Notes: generated by a model from the sequence alone, not told the origin. A stretch of 64,000 nt of DNA from Agroathelia rolfsii (GCA_018343915.1 JABRWF010000003.1:4774001-4838000), one strand, 5' to 3'; counted from the first letter of the stretch, positions 10,812 through 23,373 are shown. Program-made: numbers and translations.

Positions 10812-13193
10812 ATGCCCACTGTCGCAGTAGACAAAGAAGATCTCTGGGAAAGGCTTGGACAAAGCTTCAGTAGCTCACGCTTACTTTGTGATCTTTGCTG
10901 TGTTTCTGAAGTTGCTGTGCCTTGTAGATACCGAAGAGTTTGACAAACTCTGCTTCGAGTTTGGTATCGAGCTAGATGAAGATGTGAGTTCATAACTCTG
11001 ATGCTTTGGATTACACTCTAATATTTTCTCTTTAAGACGACGGAGGAAGTGGAGGCCTTGGCTAAGCAAGGTCTACCGGCAGAACGACCTGTTAGTACTT
11101 CTCTGTATTTCAACCAATGAAGGGAGGTTATTTAGCGTATCTCCCCTCGAAAGCAACTCAAAATAGAGATCCCAGCAAACAGGTACGATGAGTATCTTCC
11201 TAAAAGGATGGGAACCTGATATTTGCGTAGATACGATCTTTTGTGCATAGAGGGCATATCAAGAGCGCTCCGCGTCTTTCTTGGAAAGGACACCGCTCCT
11301 CAGTACAAATTAGTAGACCCCTTAGGCGGGATAGAGAATATCACCACTTTTACCGTTGCACCTGAGGTATGCGTATTTTTATTGATAACATCAAATACTC
11401 AACACCCGAATAGACTAAACAAATCCGACCGTTTTTCGCGGCTGCCATTCTGAGGAACGTCACTTTCACTCCTCGCTCATACGCCTCCTTCATCGATCTC
11501 CAAGATAAATTGCATCAAAACATTGCTAGAAGGCGGCAGCTAGTAGCCATTGGCACCCATGATATGGATACTTTGAAAGGGCCTTACAGATATGAAGCAC
11601 GTCCACCGCGGGATATTAAATTCGCTCCTTTGAATAAAGATAAGGCCTATAACGCAGAAGAACTTATGACGCTGTATGAGGTGAGTGAACTGATGGCGCT
11701 TTTTTTGAGATAATCTTCATGACTGGGAATACTTAGTCGGATAAATATTTATCGCGATACCTGCACATCATCCGTGATTCGCCCGTCTACCCAATTATTT
11801 ACGATTCCAATGACACCGTTCTATCTATGCCCCCTATAATCAATTCAGAACACAGCAAGATCACCCTGAACACTCGCAATATCCTTGTCGATGTTACGGC
11901 TACAGATGAAACTAAGCTCGGAATTGTAGTTAATATGGTTGCTACCATGTTCTCAGAATATTGCACAGAACCTTTCACGTTTGTGCTCCGTATATGCGTT
12001 GTTAATACCGTGTTGATGATTTCCTTTATAGCATTGAACCGGTCAAGATCATCTATCCCGATGGAAGCACGCGAATCACTCCTGATGTATCTTCACGTTC
12101 TACGACGGCTCATACGTCGTACATCAACTCTTGCACTGGATTATCTTTGAAAACTCCGGACGCTGTCTCGCTTCTTCGAAAAATGTCCCATGTCGCTGAG
12201 CCTTCGTCTAAGGATGATGACGAAATCCTAATAGAGATTCCTTGTACTCGTCCTGATATCTTCCATGAATGCGACATTATGGAAGATGCCGCCATTGCAT
12301 ACGGTTTCAACAACCTTCCAGACACTTTCCCCACGACCAGCACGGTTGCCCAACCGTTGGCGATCAGCAAACTCAGCGATATTATCAGAATAGAATGGGC
12401 CCTGGCGGGTTGGGTAGAAGTTTTGCCTCTGATTTTGGTAATTCCATTTCCGGGCTGCATCAATTATTTGCTGACCCCCATCTCGTCTTCTTAGTCATCT
12501 CATGAAGAGAACTTCGAATGGTTGAACCGGGTAGATGACGGGAAAACGGCCGTCAAGATTGCGAACCCTAAAACATTGGAATTCCAAGTCGTCAGAACGA
12601 CACTCATTCCAGGCCTTCTGAAAACGATCAGGGAGAACAGATCGCATGCTCTCCCGATTCGCATCTTCGAGACGTCAGACGTTGTCTTCAAAGATTCTTC
12701 GAGAGAGCGGCAATCCCGCAATGTAAGGCACGCGGCGGCCGTGTGGTGCAACAAAACGGCAGGGTTTGAGATGGTCCATGGGATGCTTGATCGCGCTATG
12801 AAGATGCTGGAGGTTCCCCTGATTTCCAGCTCAGATCGTAAAGCGGAAACAGGTTATTACATCAAAGAAAGTTCAGGTGAGCTCTGCCGTAATTACTCCC
12901 GAGTTGTGTGCCACAGCTAATTCCTCTCCACAGACCCGGCTTTCTTCCCTGGACGGGCTGCAACAATCTACTATCGTGCACCTCCAAAGAAATTGTCGAA
13001 GGCGGAAAAAGTTACCAGCGCCGTCAAGGAAGCGCTCCATATCTCGACGGAGGATGAATCTATTGGGACACTTGGGATACTACATCCCAGTGTACTAGAG
13101 AAGTTCGAGATCTCGTATCCATGCTCTGCTGTGGAGTTCAGCCTCGAGCCGTTCAAAAAGGAGATGCAGAAGATCTGGACGAATGTTGATTAA
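10812..13193 (+). CDS. FRS1: Phenylalanyl-tRNA synthetase, beta subunit (cytosolic)
   Basis: Beta subunit of the cytosolic alpha2-beta2 enzyme that charges tRNA-Phe. About 615 residues over ten exons; yeast Frs1 has 595. Family marks in order are [16 protein letters not shown] at the N-terminus, the B1 stretch [16 protein letters not shown], the [18 protein letters not shown] segment, the B3/B4 region ([28 protein letters not shown]), the B5 motif [21 protein letters not shown], and the class II-like core near [19 protein letters not shown] and [12 protein letters not shown]. It ends with the conserved [10 protein letters not shown]. The start at 10812 is the first ATG and matches the family N-terminus. 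The first exon is short and ends inside AGC TTC A, with the next exon restoring NTEEFD. The alpha subunit gene lies only 5 kb downstream on the same strand. Confidence 0.96.
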
Positions 13194-13458
13194 GAGGACG
13201 TGTAAATGTATTATATCAGACCCCGAAGCCTTGGCGATTTGGGTTGGGCCAATAGCTTATGAATTTAAACAAGAACATTTCTTGCTCCCATTCATACTAT
13301 AGATCTAGTGGTGGTGGGCGGTAAGTGTGGTTTGGGTGAAGCGACACGACCTGTCACGGTCACCTGCTTTGAAGGACTTGCTGCCATAATCCATTTTGCC
13401 ACAATCACAAAATTACAATTAGGGGTTTGATTGTCTGAAGCTCGTGTTAATACCCTCG

Positions 13459-13472
13459 AGCTCATGAGCTGA
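13459..13472 (+). promoter_or_regulatory. 12-bp palindrome containing a two-codon uORF
   Basis: AGCTCATGAGCT (13459-13470) is a perfect palindrome. The ATG inside it opens ATG AGC TGA (13464-13472), a two-codon upstream reading frame ending 14 nt before the nuclease start codon. If it is in the mRNA it could reduce translation of the main frame. Confidence 0.45.
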
Positions 13473-13486
13473 GATTGTACAGCACC

Positions 13487-16066
13487 ATGCCTCCTGGAAC
13501 GCCTTACGACTCTCTAATACCGCCTTATAACATACGTGTTGATGCATTTACCGATACGTTGACCCGCAGACCGACCCTACATTTGCTCACGCATACACAC
13601 TCCGACCATATCGTTGGCTTATCAACCCAGTCCTTCGCTTCGTCGATTATATGCTCCCACGACTCCAAAGAGATCCTCCTTCGCCACCAAATCTACAAAG
13701 AACGTGCGCTGTATGATGATAACCTAAGGGGTGAACCGGTTAAGACGTTTAAGCACCTTAAAGTTGACCCCCGCAAACAACCCGATGGCCGGGTTGACTA
13801 CGAAGGCTCGAAGGATTTGTTGGTCAGCTCTTATTCTATTCTTTGCTCCCTTCCGTAATTGAAGCTATTGATCAATTGCACATTGTAGCGACCCTTGCCT
13901 TTGAACACGCCGACGTCATTTGAATTGGACGGATGTGATAAAGTGACCATAACCTTAATGGATGCAAATCATTGCCCCGGCTCCGTCATGTATGTTTATT
14001 TTTTACACATTCTCAATCTTTTAAGAGGCTACAACTGCATTGTAGGTTCTTGGTCGAAGGGCCCCGAGGTGCCGTCCTGCACACGGGTGATTTTCGTGCA
14101 GAGTACTGCTTCATTGAGACCATTGTTCAGAATCCTTATTTAAGGCCTTACCTTAATGGTGTCGGTGACAAAAGACTCGACACTATCTTCTTGGATACAG
14201 CCAGTGTGCTCTGTCCTTTGTTTGTACCGTCCAAGGTGTGTCAACACCAAAAAAATATTCTAAGTCTGATTTGCAGGTAATTGACATACAGCACAGAAAG
14301 AAGCTACCGATGATTTGACAGAATTAATGGCTTTGTGCCCTCTTGATGCATTCTTCTTTATCAATGCGTGGACATGGGGCTATGAAGATATTTTAAAGGC
14401 TATATCATACCGATTCAAAACAAAAGTAAGATCTAGCTCTGTTGCAGCTACAACTTAAACCACTCACGCATCACTATAAGATTCATGTTGATCGCTACAA
14501 GCATAGTATTTTTTCAAATTTGTCCGACAGCACTTTGCGTGAGATTGTAACTAAAGATCCTTGTGCAACACGTTTCCATGCATGCGAACGCTTCACCAGA
14601 TGCGAATATGTCAACACGACCTTTAGAAATTCAGACGAGCTCCGCCGCGGAGCACCAATTATTTATGTTAATCCGGTAACCATGAGCATGGAACAATGGC
14701 AAGCATACACCGCTATGACTAGAGAGCTATTGAAGAACGGAGGGACTGTTTCGAACCTGGTTTGTCATCTTAATTACGGACTTCCATTTGTAAATTTTTC
14801 CCGGCTAACTGTGTTTCCAAGCTTGTACCTTTGTCCCGGCATTCACCTCTACCCGAGCTCCAAACCTTTGTTTCGCTATTCCGCCCTCGGAGAATGGTAC
14901 CCAATACACTGATCCCTGCTCTAAGAGGTCTCGACTGGATTGCCATGCAAAGAATGTTTAAAGATTGTGTTTCCGAGAACTCCGTTCTCGGCTCTCCCAC
15001 AGGCTCCCAAGCAGGCACTGCCTTGATGATCGATGAAGACGAAGATTTGAGAGATCCAGCACTTAAAAACCTAGACGGGGACGGCGCCCAGATGGCGGCT
15101 ATGCGATGGGCAGAGAAAAGCAAACTCGTAGCGAAGCTTCAAGTCATACAAATGTTCGTAGAGGGGCCTGAGCTTGCATTTGTGCAAGGTGTCATCAACA
15201 GACGCAATGCACAAGCCAGATTACTCGCGCAGGGTGGGAATTTCGTCCGTGCGGCGCCTTTAGATGATGGAGATGAAGACGATAGCCAAGGCAGTTTAAA
15301 CGACAAGGAATATGATCATGCAAACACCGCTCATATGCTGTTCGGCACTTTTGCTGATGACACCCACGGAATGGCGGAAGATCAAAACTCTTGGTCTTTG
15401 AACTCAGCATCTAATCGTAACCAGGCCGTTTCTCCTGATTTCAAACGGAATGGCTCGATGAACCAACAGACATATGTGTTTGGTGCACCTGGCTCTCCGA
15501 CTGGTCCCAGCCCAAGTAAACATCAGAAACTTTTATTGGCATCACCCAAACAGCAAGTACTGTTGAATATTAGCAATAAGTCTCGTCTATCCTCCGCCTC
15601 AGTAGACATAACACCTCATAATGATGTGAGCGTAAATCCGATCTTACCGACACAATCCGAGGGATTGCCAACGCCGGGACACCGACTCGTAGCCATTCAA
15701 GGCGACAACGTCTCGATAGCCGTGAATGAGAGCGGTTCGGCTTATCCGAGCCCCACGGCGTCTCCCAAGATCAAACGAGCCATTCCAGCCCACGCCCTCT
15801 CTGAGCTTGCGATATCTTCACAAAAACCCTGCTCCCGGTTCCGAGCCGAGCCTATTGAAGCCGGACTGACTGTAAGAGAAAGTGCCGCGGATAATAGTGC
15901 TCAAAATTCAGCACGTAAGCGTGCACTCAAAGCTCGTCGTCTGAGGATCGCAGAACGCTTATGCGCCGCCAGACCGGATCTGGTTTCGCCCGCTTTCATC
16001 GCCAGACAAAATAGAAGACAGGCTCGAAGGAAAAGTCAGGAGAATCTTATCCGGACTCTTGGCTAG
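13487..16066 (+). CDS. SNM1/PSO2-family DNA nuclease, Artemis-like layout
   Basis: Metallo-beta-lactamase/beta-CASP nuclease that processes DNA ends or interstrand crosslinks in the nucleus. About 760 residues in six exons. Visible motifs: Asp in IRVDAFT (motif 1), HTHSDH (motif 2, metal ligands), the His of DANHCPGSVMFL (motif 3) and the Asp of HTGDFR (motif 4). The beta-CASP/DRMBL part follows: LDTASVLCPLF, DAFFFINAWTWGYEDI, YVNPVTMSMEQW and FVSLFRPRRMVPNTL. The catalytic domain starts at residue 1 with no N-terminal zinc finger, and the last roughly 380 residues are acidic then Ser/Pro-rich and basic. That order is more like Artemis than yeast Pso2, but family trees would be needed. The ATG at 13487 is chosen; an upstream in-frame TTG at 13475 is not a likely start. 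Confidence 0.9.
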
Positions 16067-16447
16067 GCGATACATCTGACGGTTTTTGCACCTAACAGGA
16101 AAAGTTGGTGTTGTTGCACGTGCTTGATGGACTTAACTTATCCTTATGAACACAAAACTCAAGTGGATGTACTCAAGATCCCAGGGTATTTATACCTAAC
16201 TTTATGCCTAAATTATAGGTAGAGACGGACAGATCTGTAGAGTAGATCAGTAGATCAACCCTGTAAGTTTAAAAAGGACTTGAGCCCAATGTATTACTTC
16301 CCGCAGTGTACAGCATGGGCATTACCATCACCAGCAATGAATTCATGGTGAGGTCGTGGCCGACAAACCACAACAAAACCGTAAGGAATTTCTATTACAC
16401 GAGAAAAGACGTAGTACGAATACAAGGATGCCAACAGGCTACAATAT
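16067..16447. other. Convergent intergenic region
   Basis: Shared 3' flank of the nuclease gene (+) and PEX2 (-). AT-rich, with a short direct repeat of GTAGAT and TAGATCA around 16230-16258. I see no gene. Confidence 0.5.
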
Positions 16448-18028
16448 TCAGTCCGAGCCCGAGCCAATAGACATCTGATCATTGTCATCATCCAGAGACG
16501 AGTCTAAAAATTCTGAGGTGTCTAGCTCTCCCAGCTCAAAATTATCACCATCTTCACCGGTAGAGCCATCAGACAAATCCTCCTGTGTCACCTCGCCCTC
16601 TACACGATCTGCACTGCGTACAGGCTCGTTGCATCGAAGACATTCCCAACCTAGCCCATCCGGGTCCTCATCTGAGGCACGCATCATGCGTTCTGTGATA
16701 CAATGATAGCAATATACGTGGCCGCACCCCGTGACATACGGCGTGTAAATGGCGAAGTTTGGCGGCTCAGGATCCAGCTCGTCGTGCACCTCACCACTTT
16801 GTCCAGAAAGATCCGCAGCAGAGGTGGAGAGAGATGCGCCAGCGGCAGCACTATAGATAGGTGTAGTATCCGTGGACTGGGAAACGTCGGCCTCGTAAGA
16901 TGCGTTTTCTGCGCAGATGGCGCATTGTTCCGGAGGCAAGTACCAATATCTCCCCCGCTTTCCCCTTGTGAGGCCTGCCTGGGCAAGTATATCTGTGCCA
17001 AGGATGGACTTTGCTCGGGCAGGAAGGGCGGCTGAAATGTCTAGGTAAGAGACGAGACGGGCAAGGCGTCTACGGATGGCTCTGGCATTGATGATGGGTA
17101 ACAGGAAAAGTAGGAATTCCTAGAGAAACTTCAGTTGGATGAAGAGGAATGTACGAAAGTGTTCGCTTACAGTGAATGAATGCCAGACCATCTGGCGATT
17201 CATGAACTCATAGCTGACGTCCCTCCGGATCAGCCGTCTGGTGGGGACTAATCTTAATTTCAGGAGACGATCAGCCAATGTGCGATATCTGCGTTGGAAA
17301 TGAGTAACACAATATAATAAATGTATACATGTTCGAGACATACCGTCCATCAACGAGGAAAGAAATGAAGTTCAACAATGCCAGGGAGTTGTGTATTGTT
17401 TCTAGATTAGTGAGCATATCCCATAGCTTACGTCTTCGATCCGAGGAAGGAGCATCAGGCCATGAGTTTGATAATGCATGGGTCCGTATTCGGGAATATG
17501 CGTAAGGCACGACAACAGTGAGGATACCGTGTACAAGGAGGATGCGTCGAGGTAGCCCAGATGCTAAGTACGGTCATTTTATCTTCATGGTATCATACAA
17601 TCATTGGAAACTCACGCGTAATAGCCCCACGAACAGCCCCGGTTGTATATTTCAGGTCCTGCAGCTGAGCACCATAGCTTGCACCAGTTGTCCAAATGGA
17701 CAACTTGTACAGCGTAAGCTGAATGGCAAGAGAAAGCTCCGGTTGAAATCGACTCTTGAGTGTGGACTGTATAAAGACTGGATGTCAAGCGGCAGTATTA
17801 GAGCTTCGAGTATCTCTGACAGACATTGACAAGTGCAAGAGCCTTGTTGAGAGGCTCTTCAAGGAGATGTATTAGCTCCTGGTCGAGGAGCTCTGAATCG
17901 AGCTGACCAACACGTAGAGTTCGAGGCGAAGCAGACGTTGCTGAGGAAAGAGAAGTTCTTATTGCAGACAGCCTAGGTTGTGCTCTATCCCAAGCATCTT
18001 GCCATACTGTTCGCCTAGGGGCACTCAT
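16448..18028 (-). CDS. PEX2: Peroxin-2, RING-finger subunit of the peroxisomal ubiquitin ligase
   Basis: Integral peroxisomal membrane E3 ligase that, with Pex10 and Pex12, ubiquitinates the import receptor Pex5. About 425 residues. The N-terminal Pex2/Pex12 domain is recognisable: VGQLDSELLDQEL, then IQSTLKSRFQPELSLAIQ, LKYTTGAVRGAIT, and membrane segments near LALLNFISFLVDGRYRTL and FLLFLLPIINARAI. The motif INRQMVWHSFTEFL is typical of Pex2. The C-terminal RING begins CAICAEN and continues CGHVYCYHC and CLRC, so all ring cysteines and the His are kept, but an acidic/Ser-rich loop of about 55 residues separates the second and third ligand. A long acidic tail (GEDGDNFELGELD...) follows the ring. 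Start at 18028 (MSAPRRTVWQDAW) is the first ATG. Divergent from FRS2. Confidence 0.94.
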
Positions 18029-18263
18029 ATGCAGTTCAAGAGAAAACTTGGAGGGGGACTGCTGCCGGTGCTATAGCCGACTTGGAATTCACATTCCAAA
18101 CTGAATGCGGAGAGTAGAGGCTACACAGCCACCGATGCCTCCATAACTGATTAGATTGTCTTAACAAGTTGTACACTCGAGTCACATCAGCACATAGACC
18201 AAGATTGCCATCTGGTGCAAACACCTCGGTCTCGATTTGAGCTTCTAATCGTAACAAAACGCA
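18029..18263. promoter_or_regulatory. Bidirectional promoter PEX2/FRS2
   Basis: A 235-bp gap between divergent start codons. I see no clear TATA box and no known element with confidence. Confidence 0.65.
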
Positions 18264-20373
18264 ATGGCTGAGCTACAGCAGCTAATCCTCGACACACTTG
18301 CTGAAAAATCTACAATACCCGACACACGAGCTCTGGTCATTCCTGGTGAATCAAGTCCCGCTGTATCCCAAGATGCACAAATTACTATCCTTGGAGCTCT
18401 TAACTCTTTACTCAGCCGTGATGTTTGTTTTAACTCCACCTCCTTATATAGATCGACCTAAAATATCTTATATGGAAATAGATGATAAAGTTTGAGACGC
18501 ACGAAATTTCATCGCACGTCTTGACCCAAGAGGGCGCTCAAATTGCCCTAGAAGGATCCCATGAAGCTCGTGTCTGGTCTGTGCTCCCAGAGAAGGGCTC
18601 TGGAGCACCTATGACTGTGCAAGATCTTAAAAAGGCCGTTGGCGACGAGACCGCTAAAATCGGTCAGGGAAGGGCTTTCAAGAGTGGATGGATTGGCAAG
18701 GAGGGCTCGGGCTTTGTGAAATTGGTCAGTTTTCTTAAGACGTACTACATATGATCAAAATTAACCGAATTAAATATCAGGTTCCCACTATTGAAGATGT
18801 CACGCAGATCGATCTACGAGAAGTAGACTCAACAGGCACACATAAGGGTGGAGACAAACTCCTGGCAGAACTCCGAAAGCGCAAGCTGATCATCCAAAGG
18901 TGAGCAATATATTGATGTAGAGGAGAACTCAGCTGCAACTTACTCTAGGAAAGGTCAATGGTTCACTGTCCATAAAGGCTCAAACTTCAGCACATCAACA
19001 GCAAAGCCTGAGACGGATCTAACTGCGGATATGCTTGCATCGTTAGTATTTTAACGGCAAGATGGTATTGTCTATCTAACCTCGAATATATTCAGGGGTT
19101 CATGGAAAACCGCGACTTTCAAGAAGTACAACTTCGATGCCGAAGGTCAGCAGACATCCGGTGGTGCTTTGCATCCTCTACTCAAGGTTCGAGAGGAGTT
19201 CCGGAACATTTTCTTCGAAATGGGGTAAGTGTCTGCAGATACGTTGGTAATCATGACTATATAAGCTTTTGTTATAGTTTTGCAGAAATGCCTACCCAAT
19301 CCTTCGTCGAGTCCGGTTTCTGGTGCTTTGATGCTCTGTTCGTTCCGCAACAACATCCCGCACGCGATCTTCAGGATACTTTCTATCTTTCTGGTTTGTA
19401 TTCTTCTTGAAGTGCTCTTTCAAATACAAGCATTTACGCCCTGGAAATTACACAGATCCTGCCGTCTCTCTACCTCCAGATGAAGCTTATTACAAACGCG
19501 TATCCACAGTCCATGAGCACGGTGGCTACGGATCTACTGGTTATCGAGCACCCTGGTCCGAAGATGACTCGCGTAAGCTTTTATTGCGCACGCACACAAC
19601 AGCAACTTCTGCTTCCATGTTGTACAAACTCGCTGCCAAATGCCGAGGAGAAAAGGTTGAAGGTATCAGCGATGTTTCTGATGCTTCACATGGCTCCAAG
19701 ACGTCGTTGGGTGAAAGTGATGATGGTTTCCGGCCGGCTAAATTATTCAGTATCGACCGTGTTTTCAGAAACGAGACGATGGACGCAACCCACTTGGCGG
19801 AGTTCCACCAGGTTGAGGGAGTTGTTGCTGATAGGGGGCTGACTCTGGCAGATCTCATAGGTAACGGATGAACCTTTTAATCATGGGAAGGAGGTATTCG
19901 TAGCTCATGTGACTTGTTAGGCTTCATGCGCGTTTTCTTCAAGAAAATGGGTATTGAGAACGTGCGGTTCAAGCCTGCTTACAATCCATACACAGAAGTG
20001 CGCGTCATCGCTTCAAGTTTCTCGAGAAACAGATCAACTCATATGGTTCTACATATATATAGCCATCGCTGGAAATATTCGCCTTCCACCCCATGCTCAA
20101 CAAATGGGTCGAAATTGGAAATAGCGGCATGTTCCGCCCTGAGATGTTAGAACCCATGGGTTTCCCCAAAGATGTCCGTGTACACGGATGGGGTCTCAGC
20201 TTGGAGCGACCTACCATGATTCGGTAAGGCTTCCTATATGCACGTTTTGAATTGTTTCCACGTTTTCTAAGGCGCATATATTGCATAGATATGGGATCAA
20301 TAATATCAGGACGCTCGTGGGCCATAAAGTCTCTATTGAAAGTGTTGAGAACTCGGCAGCAGTACGCTTCTGA
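18264..20373 (+). CDS. FRS2: Phenylalanyl-tRNA synthetase, alpha subunit (cytosolic)
   Basis: Catalytic alpha subunit of cytosolic PheRS; it forms phenylalanyl-adenylate and transfers it to tRNA-Phe. About 520 residues over about nine exons; yeast Frs2 has 503. The N-terminal winged-helix DNA-binding-fold domains are seen ([48 protein letters not shown]). The catalytic core has [23 protein letters not shown] (motif 1), [21 protein letters not shown] (motif 2), then [41 protein letters not shown] and [16 protein letters not shown] (motif 3, catalytic Arg). It ends with a short helix and TGA at 20373. The start at 18264 is the first ATG and matches the family. Its partner FRS1 lies upstream on the same strand with two genes between. 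Confidence 0.96.
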
Positions 20374-20653
20374 GATATTTGTATGTATATGTAACTGTGT
20401 TAGAAGAATATACGCGCATTCAAGTTCAAAAATTACTTCGCCTCCTATTCGCTCCGCATGATATTTATTTCCAGAAGAAGATTAGATTTTAAGAATGGCA
20501 AGGGGTCGCGTGTATCGATAACTACTCCGCACTTTGATGTACAGACCACATCCTTAGTCCAGTAATATACAAATCATTTTGATACTTGGATTTTAATGTA
20601 CATATTACATATAAGTCCGTGAACCCATCCGTTGATAATATATTGATAAAAGA
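20374..20653. other. Convergent intergenic region
   Basis: A 280-bp AT-rich gap between the ends of FRS2 (+) and the ThrE-like gene (-). Nothing recognisable. Confidence 0.5.
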
Positions 20654-23000
20654 TCAGAAGCTGAAAGAAGCAGCGTTCTTTTTCGATCCAAACATATACA
20701 CAAATGCCTGACTCATGAACAACCCAACGGTGATACCAATCGCAGTGTTGATCATCGCGCCCTCGATACCCAGACCGGTGCCATCCGTCGTGATGCCTCC
20801 CGCCTGGGACAGACCAGAGGGGACGAGGAACAGCACGCCGGTGACCATGGACGTGAACGCTGTGCCACCCATCTTGCGCGAGTACAGATTGCCGAGCAAG
20901 CCGATCGTGAATGCACCGATGGCGGAGACGATGTCAGACCGATCGAAGATGTAGTGGGTCGCGAGCGCGTTTGAAGCGTATGCCGCACAGGAGATGACGA
21001 CCATCACCGGCAGTTCCCATCCTTTCACAGGAGCGTGGTTCGTGAGCGAGGACAGGATGGAGAACACAGGCACGATGATGAATTGCGTCCAGGATGGGAA
21101 GGGCTGTAGGTACCATGGAGCGCTGCTCGGGCGGTAGCACGTGCCACTGTAGTCGGCAGCATTGGGTGCAATGTAATTAGTGAAGGTGTAGGTGCCGATG
21201 TTTGCTGCAATTTGACTAAACGTGCCATTGGTCGGAGTAAAAACCCCAGCGAGGGTAACTGACGTTACTTGACTCTCTAATGCGGCGTTCAATAGTCGAC
21301 GCCCTGGATGGTCGAAGGCGAGAAAAAGCTCGGAACCGACTTCGAGACCAAAACCGAGGAAGATTGTATAGATAAGCGCATACACCATATTGACGCTACC
21401 ACAGACTTTTTCCTTTGAGGCTAGTTCCAAAGAACCAGTTACTAGAGTAATGATGATAATAATTAAGTTAGTATTAGAGTACTGAAAAATTGCACGATGG
21501 AACTGGGACATACGGATGAGGAAGCCTGGAAGGAGGGAGATAATGGATCCCGAAGTAATAGCAGTGTAACAAAATATCTGCGACTTAATACTGCTTAGTC
21601 CGCGGGAGACAAAAGAGACAACGACAGAAGCTGTGATCCTATTCATATGTCAGCTTTACAAAATCAAGCAAAGGCTGCAGACGAAAGAAACTCACTCGAA
21701 AACATTTGAAAATACCTCATTCTTGATTGTCACATAACTGCGCACATAAAACAGGCAGAAGGCGAGGAAGCCAGCCACCCACATGTCGAGGAAGGAACCG
21801 CCGAATGCAAGAGGACAGATCAAAGCGCTCATGGCGAAAGAAAGAGAAGCATCTGCGAATTTGCTACGAGTAGGTGGCATCCTAATCAACTCCTCAAGCA
21901 TCTCTGTAGCCTTGCGGGCGCTTAGCTCGTCGTGGACCACTTGACGATAGATCACATGGACTTGGTGTAGAGATTTGAGACAGAGACTGCTGCTACATCT
22001 GACGAAATGCATTTCCGAAGTCCTCGTTTCCGGGTCGCCGAAGCTGACTATCACAGTACCGGGAATACGAACAAACTCTGCATTCACTTCCAACATGTTC
22101 GCAGCAGCGGAAAGTTGGGATTCAAGACGATGAGGAGGTGAAGCGAACGTGACCAAGGCCCGTGTCAGTGTCAACAGAAATATTTGGCGATTAACCAAAG
22201 CTAAACATAACAAAACAGCTCAGAGAATGAAAGGTGGTGGGACCGCTGGAAAACTCACTAGTGATATTGAATATGATTTTCATGCGATTATGCTGCTTTC
22301 GTCTACTCTTATAATCCATGTGACGCATTGTCAAATGTTCAAGATCTTCGATATCGTGTAGGTGCTTTCTTTTACCGGTTACACGAAGGTCATCTTCGTC
22401 AGCAGCCTGAGACCCTACTGAAGTGCGTGAAGCAGTAGAATATGAGCGTTTATACAGACCCATATAACTTCCATCAGTCGCATCAGTAACATCGTTGATC
22501 TTGCCCTTGATGCCTTGTAGAGGGGATTTTCCTTTGTCTTTGGCCTCCTCCGCATATAGGGCAATCATGCGAGAAAGCATCCCATGGCTCTTCTCTTCTC
22601 TGGAGCGTGCCTCTGCCTTATCTTCGTTCTCGTCTTCGCCATCTTTATCTGCTTCCGTTTCCTCCTCTCCCCCGGAGAGGCCAAGATTGGACCTTTCGTC
22701 TATGATCCTCTCTTCAGGCTGATGCATGAAACTAACCGAACGACGGCGTTCATAGGGAGGAGGTTTATTCAGCGACGTTGCGCTACCTTTGTCATTAGGG
22801 CCACTGGTCTGAGACCCAAGACTGGAAGTACGAGGGGGTGAAAGACTGATGGAGTTACGAGGAGTAAAGATTGATGAGTTCCACGACGGGTGGTGGGTTG
22901 CGGTGCCAGAGCTTGGCCCCGGCTCAGCTGCCAATGTGTTGGTCGAGGCCACACGTGGTGGGGTTATGGGCATGTTTACAGGAGTGGGTTGATCAGACAT
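20654..23000 (-). CDS. ThrE/Prm10-like membrane protein (DUF1212 family)
   Basis: Fungal member of the threonine/serine exporter-like family (yeast Prm10 relatives); substrate in fungi is not known. The first exon gives about 250 disordered, charged residues with a PPPY motif (KPPPYERRRS), then a basic stretch (KSRRKQHNR). The conserved soluble-plus-membrane unit follows: LTRALVTFASPPHRLESQL, VNAEFVRIPGTVIVSFGDP, VHDELSARKATEMLEEL, then hydrophobic segments near FADASLSFAMSALICPLAFGG. The C-terminal five-helix part ends with GPSGLSQAGG-type sequence (VPSGLSQAGGI) and IEGAMINTAIGITVGLFM, which is characteristic of the family. About 700 residues, five or so exons. The ATG at 23000 opens a long exon with no better start upstream. 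The PPxY motif suggests Rsp5 recognition, which is an inference. Confidence 0.86.
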
Positions 23001-23373
23001 ATCTGCAGCAAGGAAGGTTGATAGGGTCCCCGAGGCTAAGCTGCCCTTGGTACTTATACGTAGTTGGATAGGGGCGATAAAGGAGACGATACACGTTCGA
23101 ATTCGGGATATGTAGCGTAGTGTTCCCCCTTTTAATTCTCCTTTCTCCTTTCTCTGTGTATTGAGAGATGAGAGGATGAGGAGCTCAAAGAGGTATAACT
23201 GATATTAAACATAATGTCGATATCAGCAGGCATTGTCTGTTCATAAGTATTAGTATTATCCTCCATCGCCTCGTCCACATTGTTGGGCTACTGATAATTT
23301 GTAAGGATTCACTGTTATCGCCCTGTATTTCTGAGCTAGATACCTTACTTGAAAGACATTGACCATGACCTTA
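23001..23373. other. Intergenic: ThrE-like promoter and GNAT 3' flank
   Basis: A 373-bp gap between two minus-strand genes. It holds the upstream region of the ThrE-like gene; a GA/CT-rich stretch at 23125-23190 is the only visible bias. Confidence 0.5.

Noticed and set aside
10604..10993. 129-codon minus-strand frame across the DPH6/FRS1 promoter
   Set aside because: It is antisense to FRS1 exons and in a different frame from DPH6; no family match.
15195..15410. Minus-strand frame in the nuclease tail
   Set aside because: Shadow of the coding strand.
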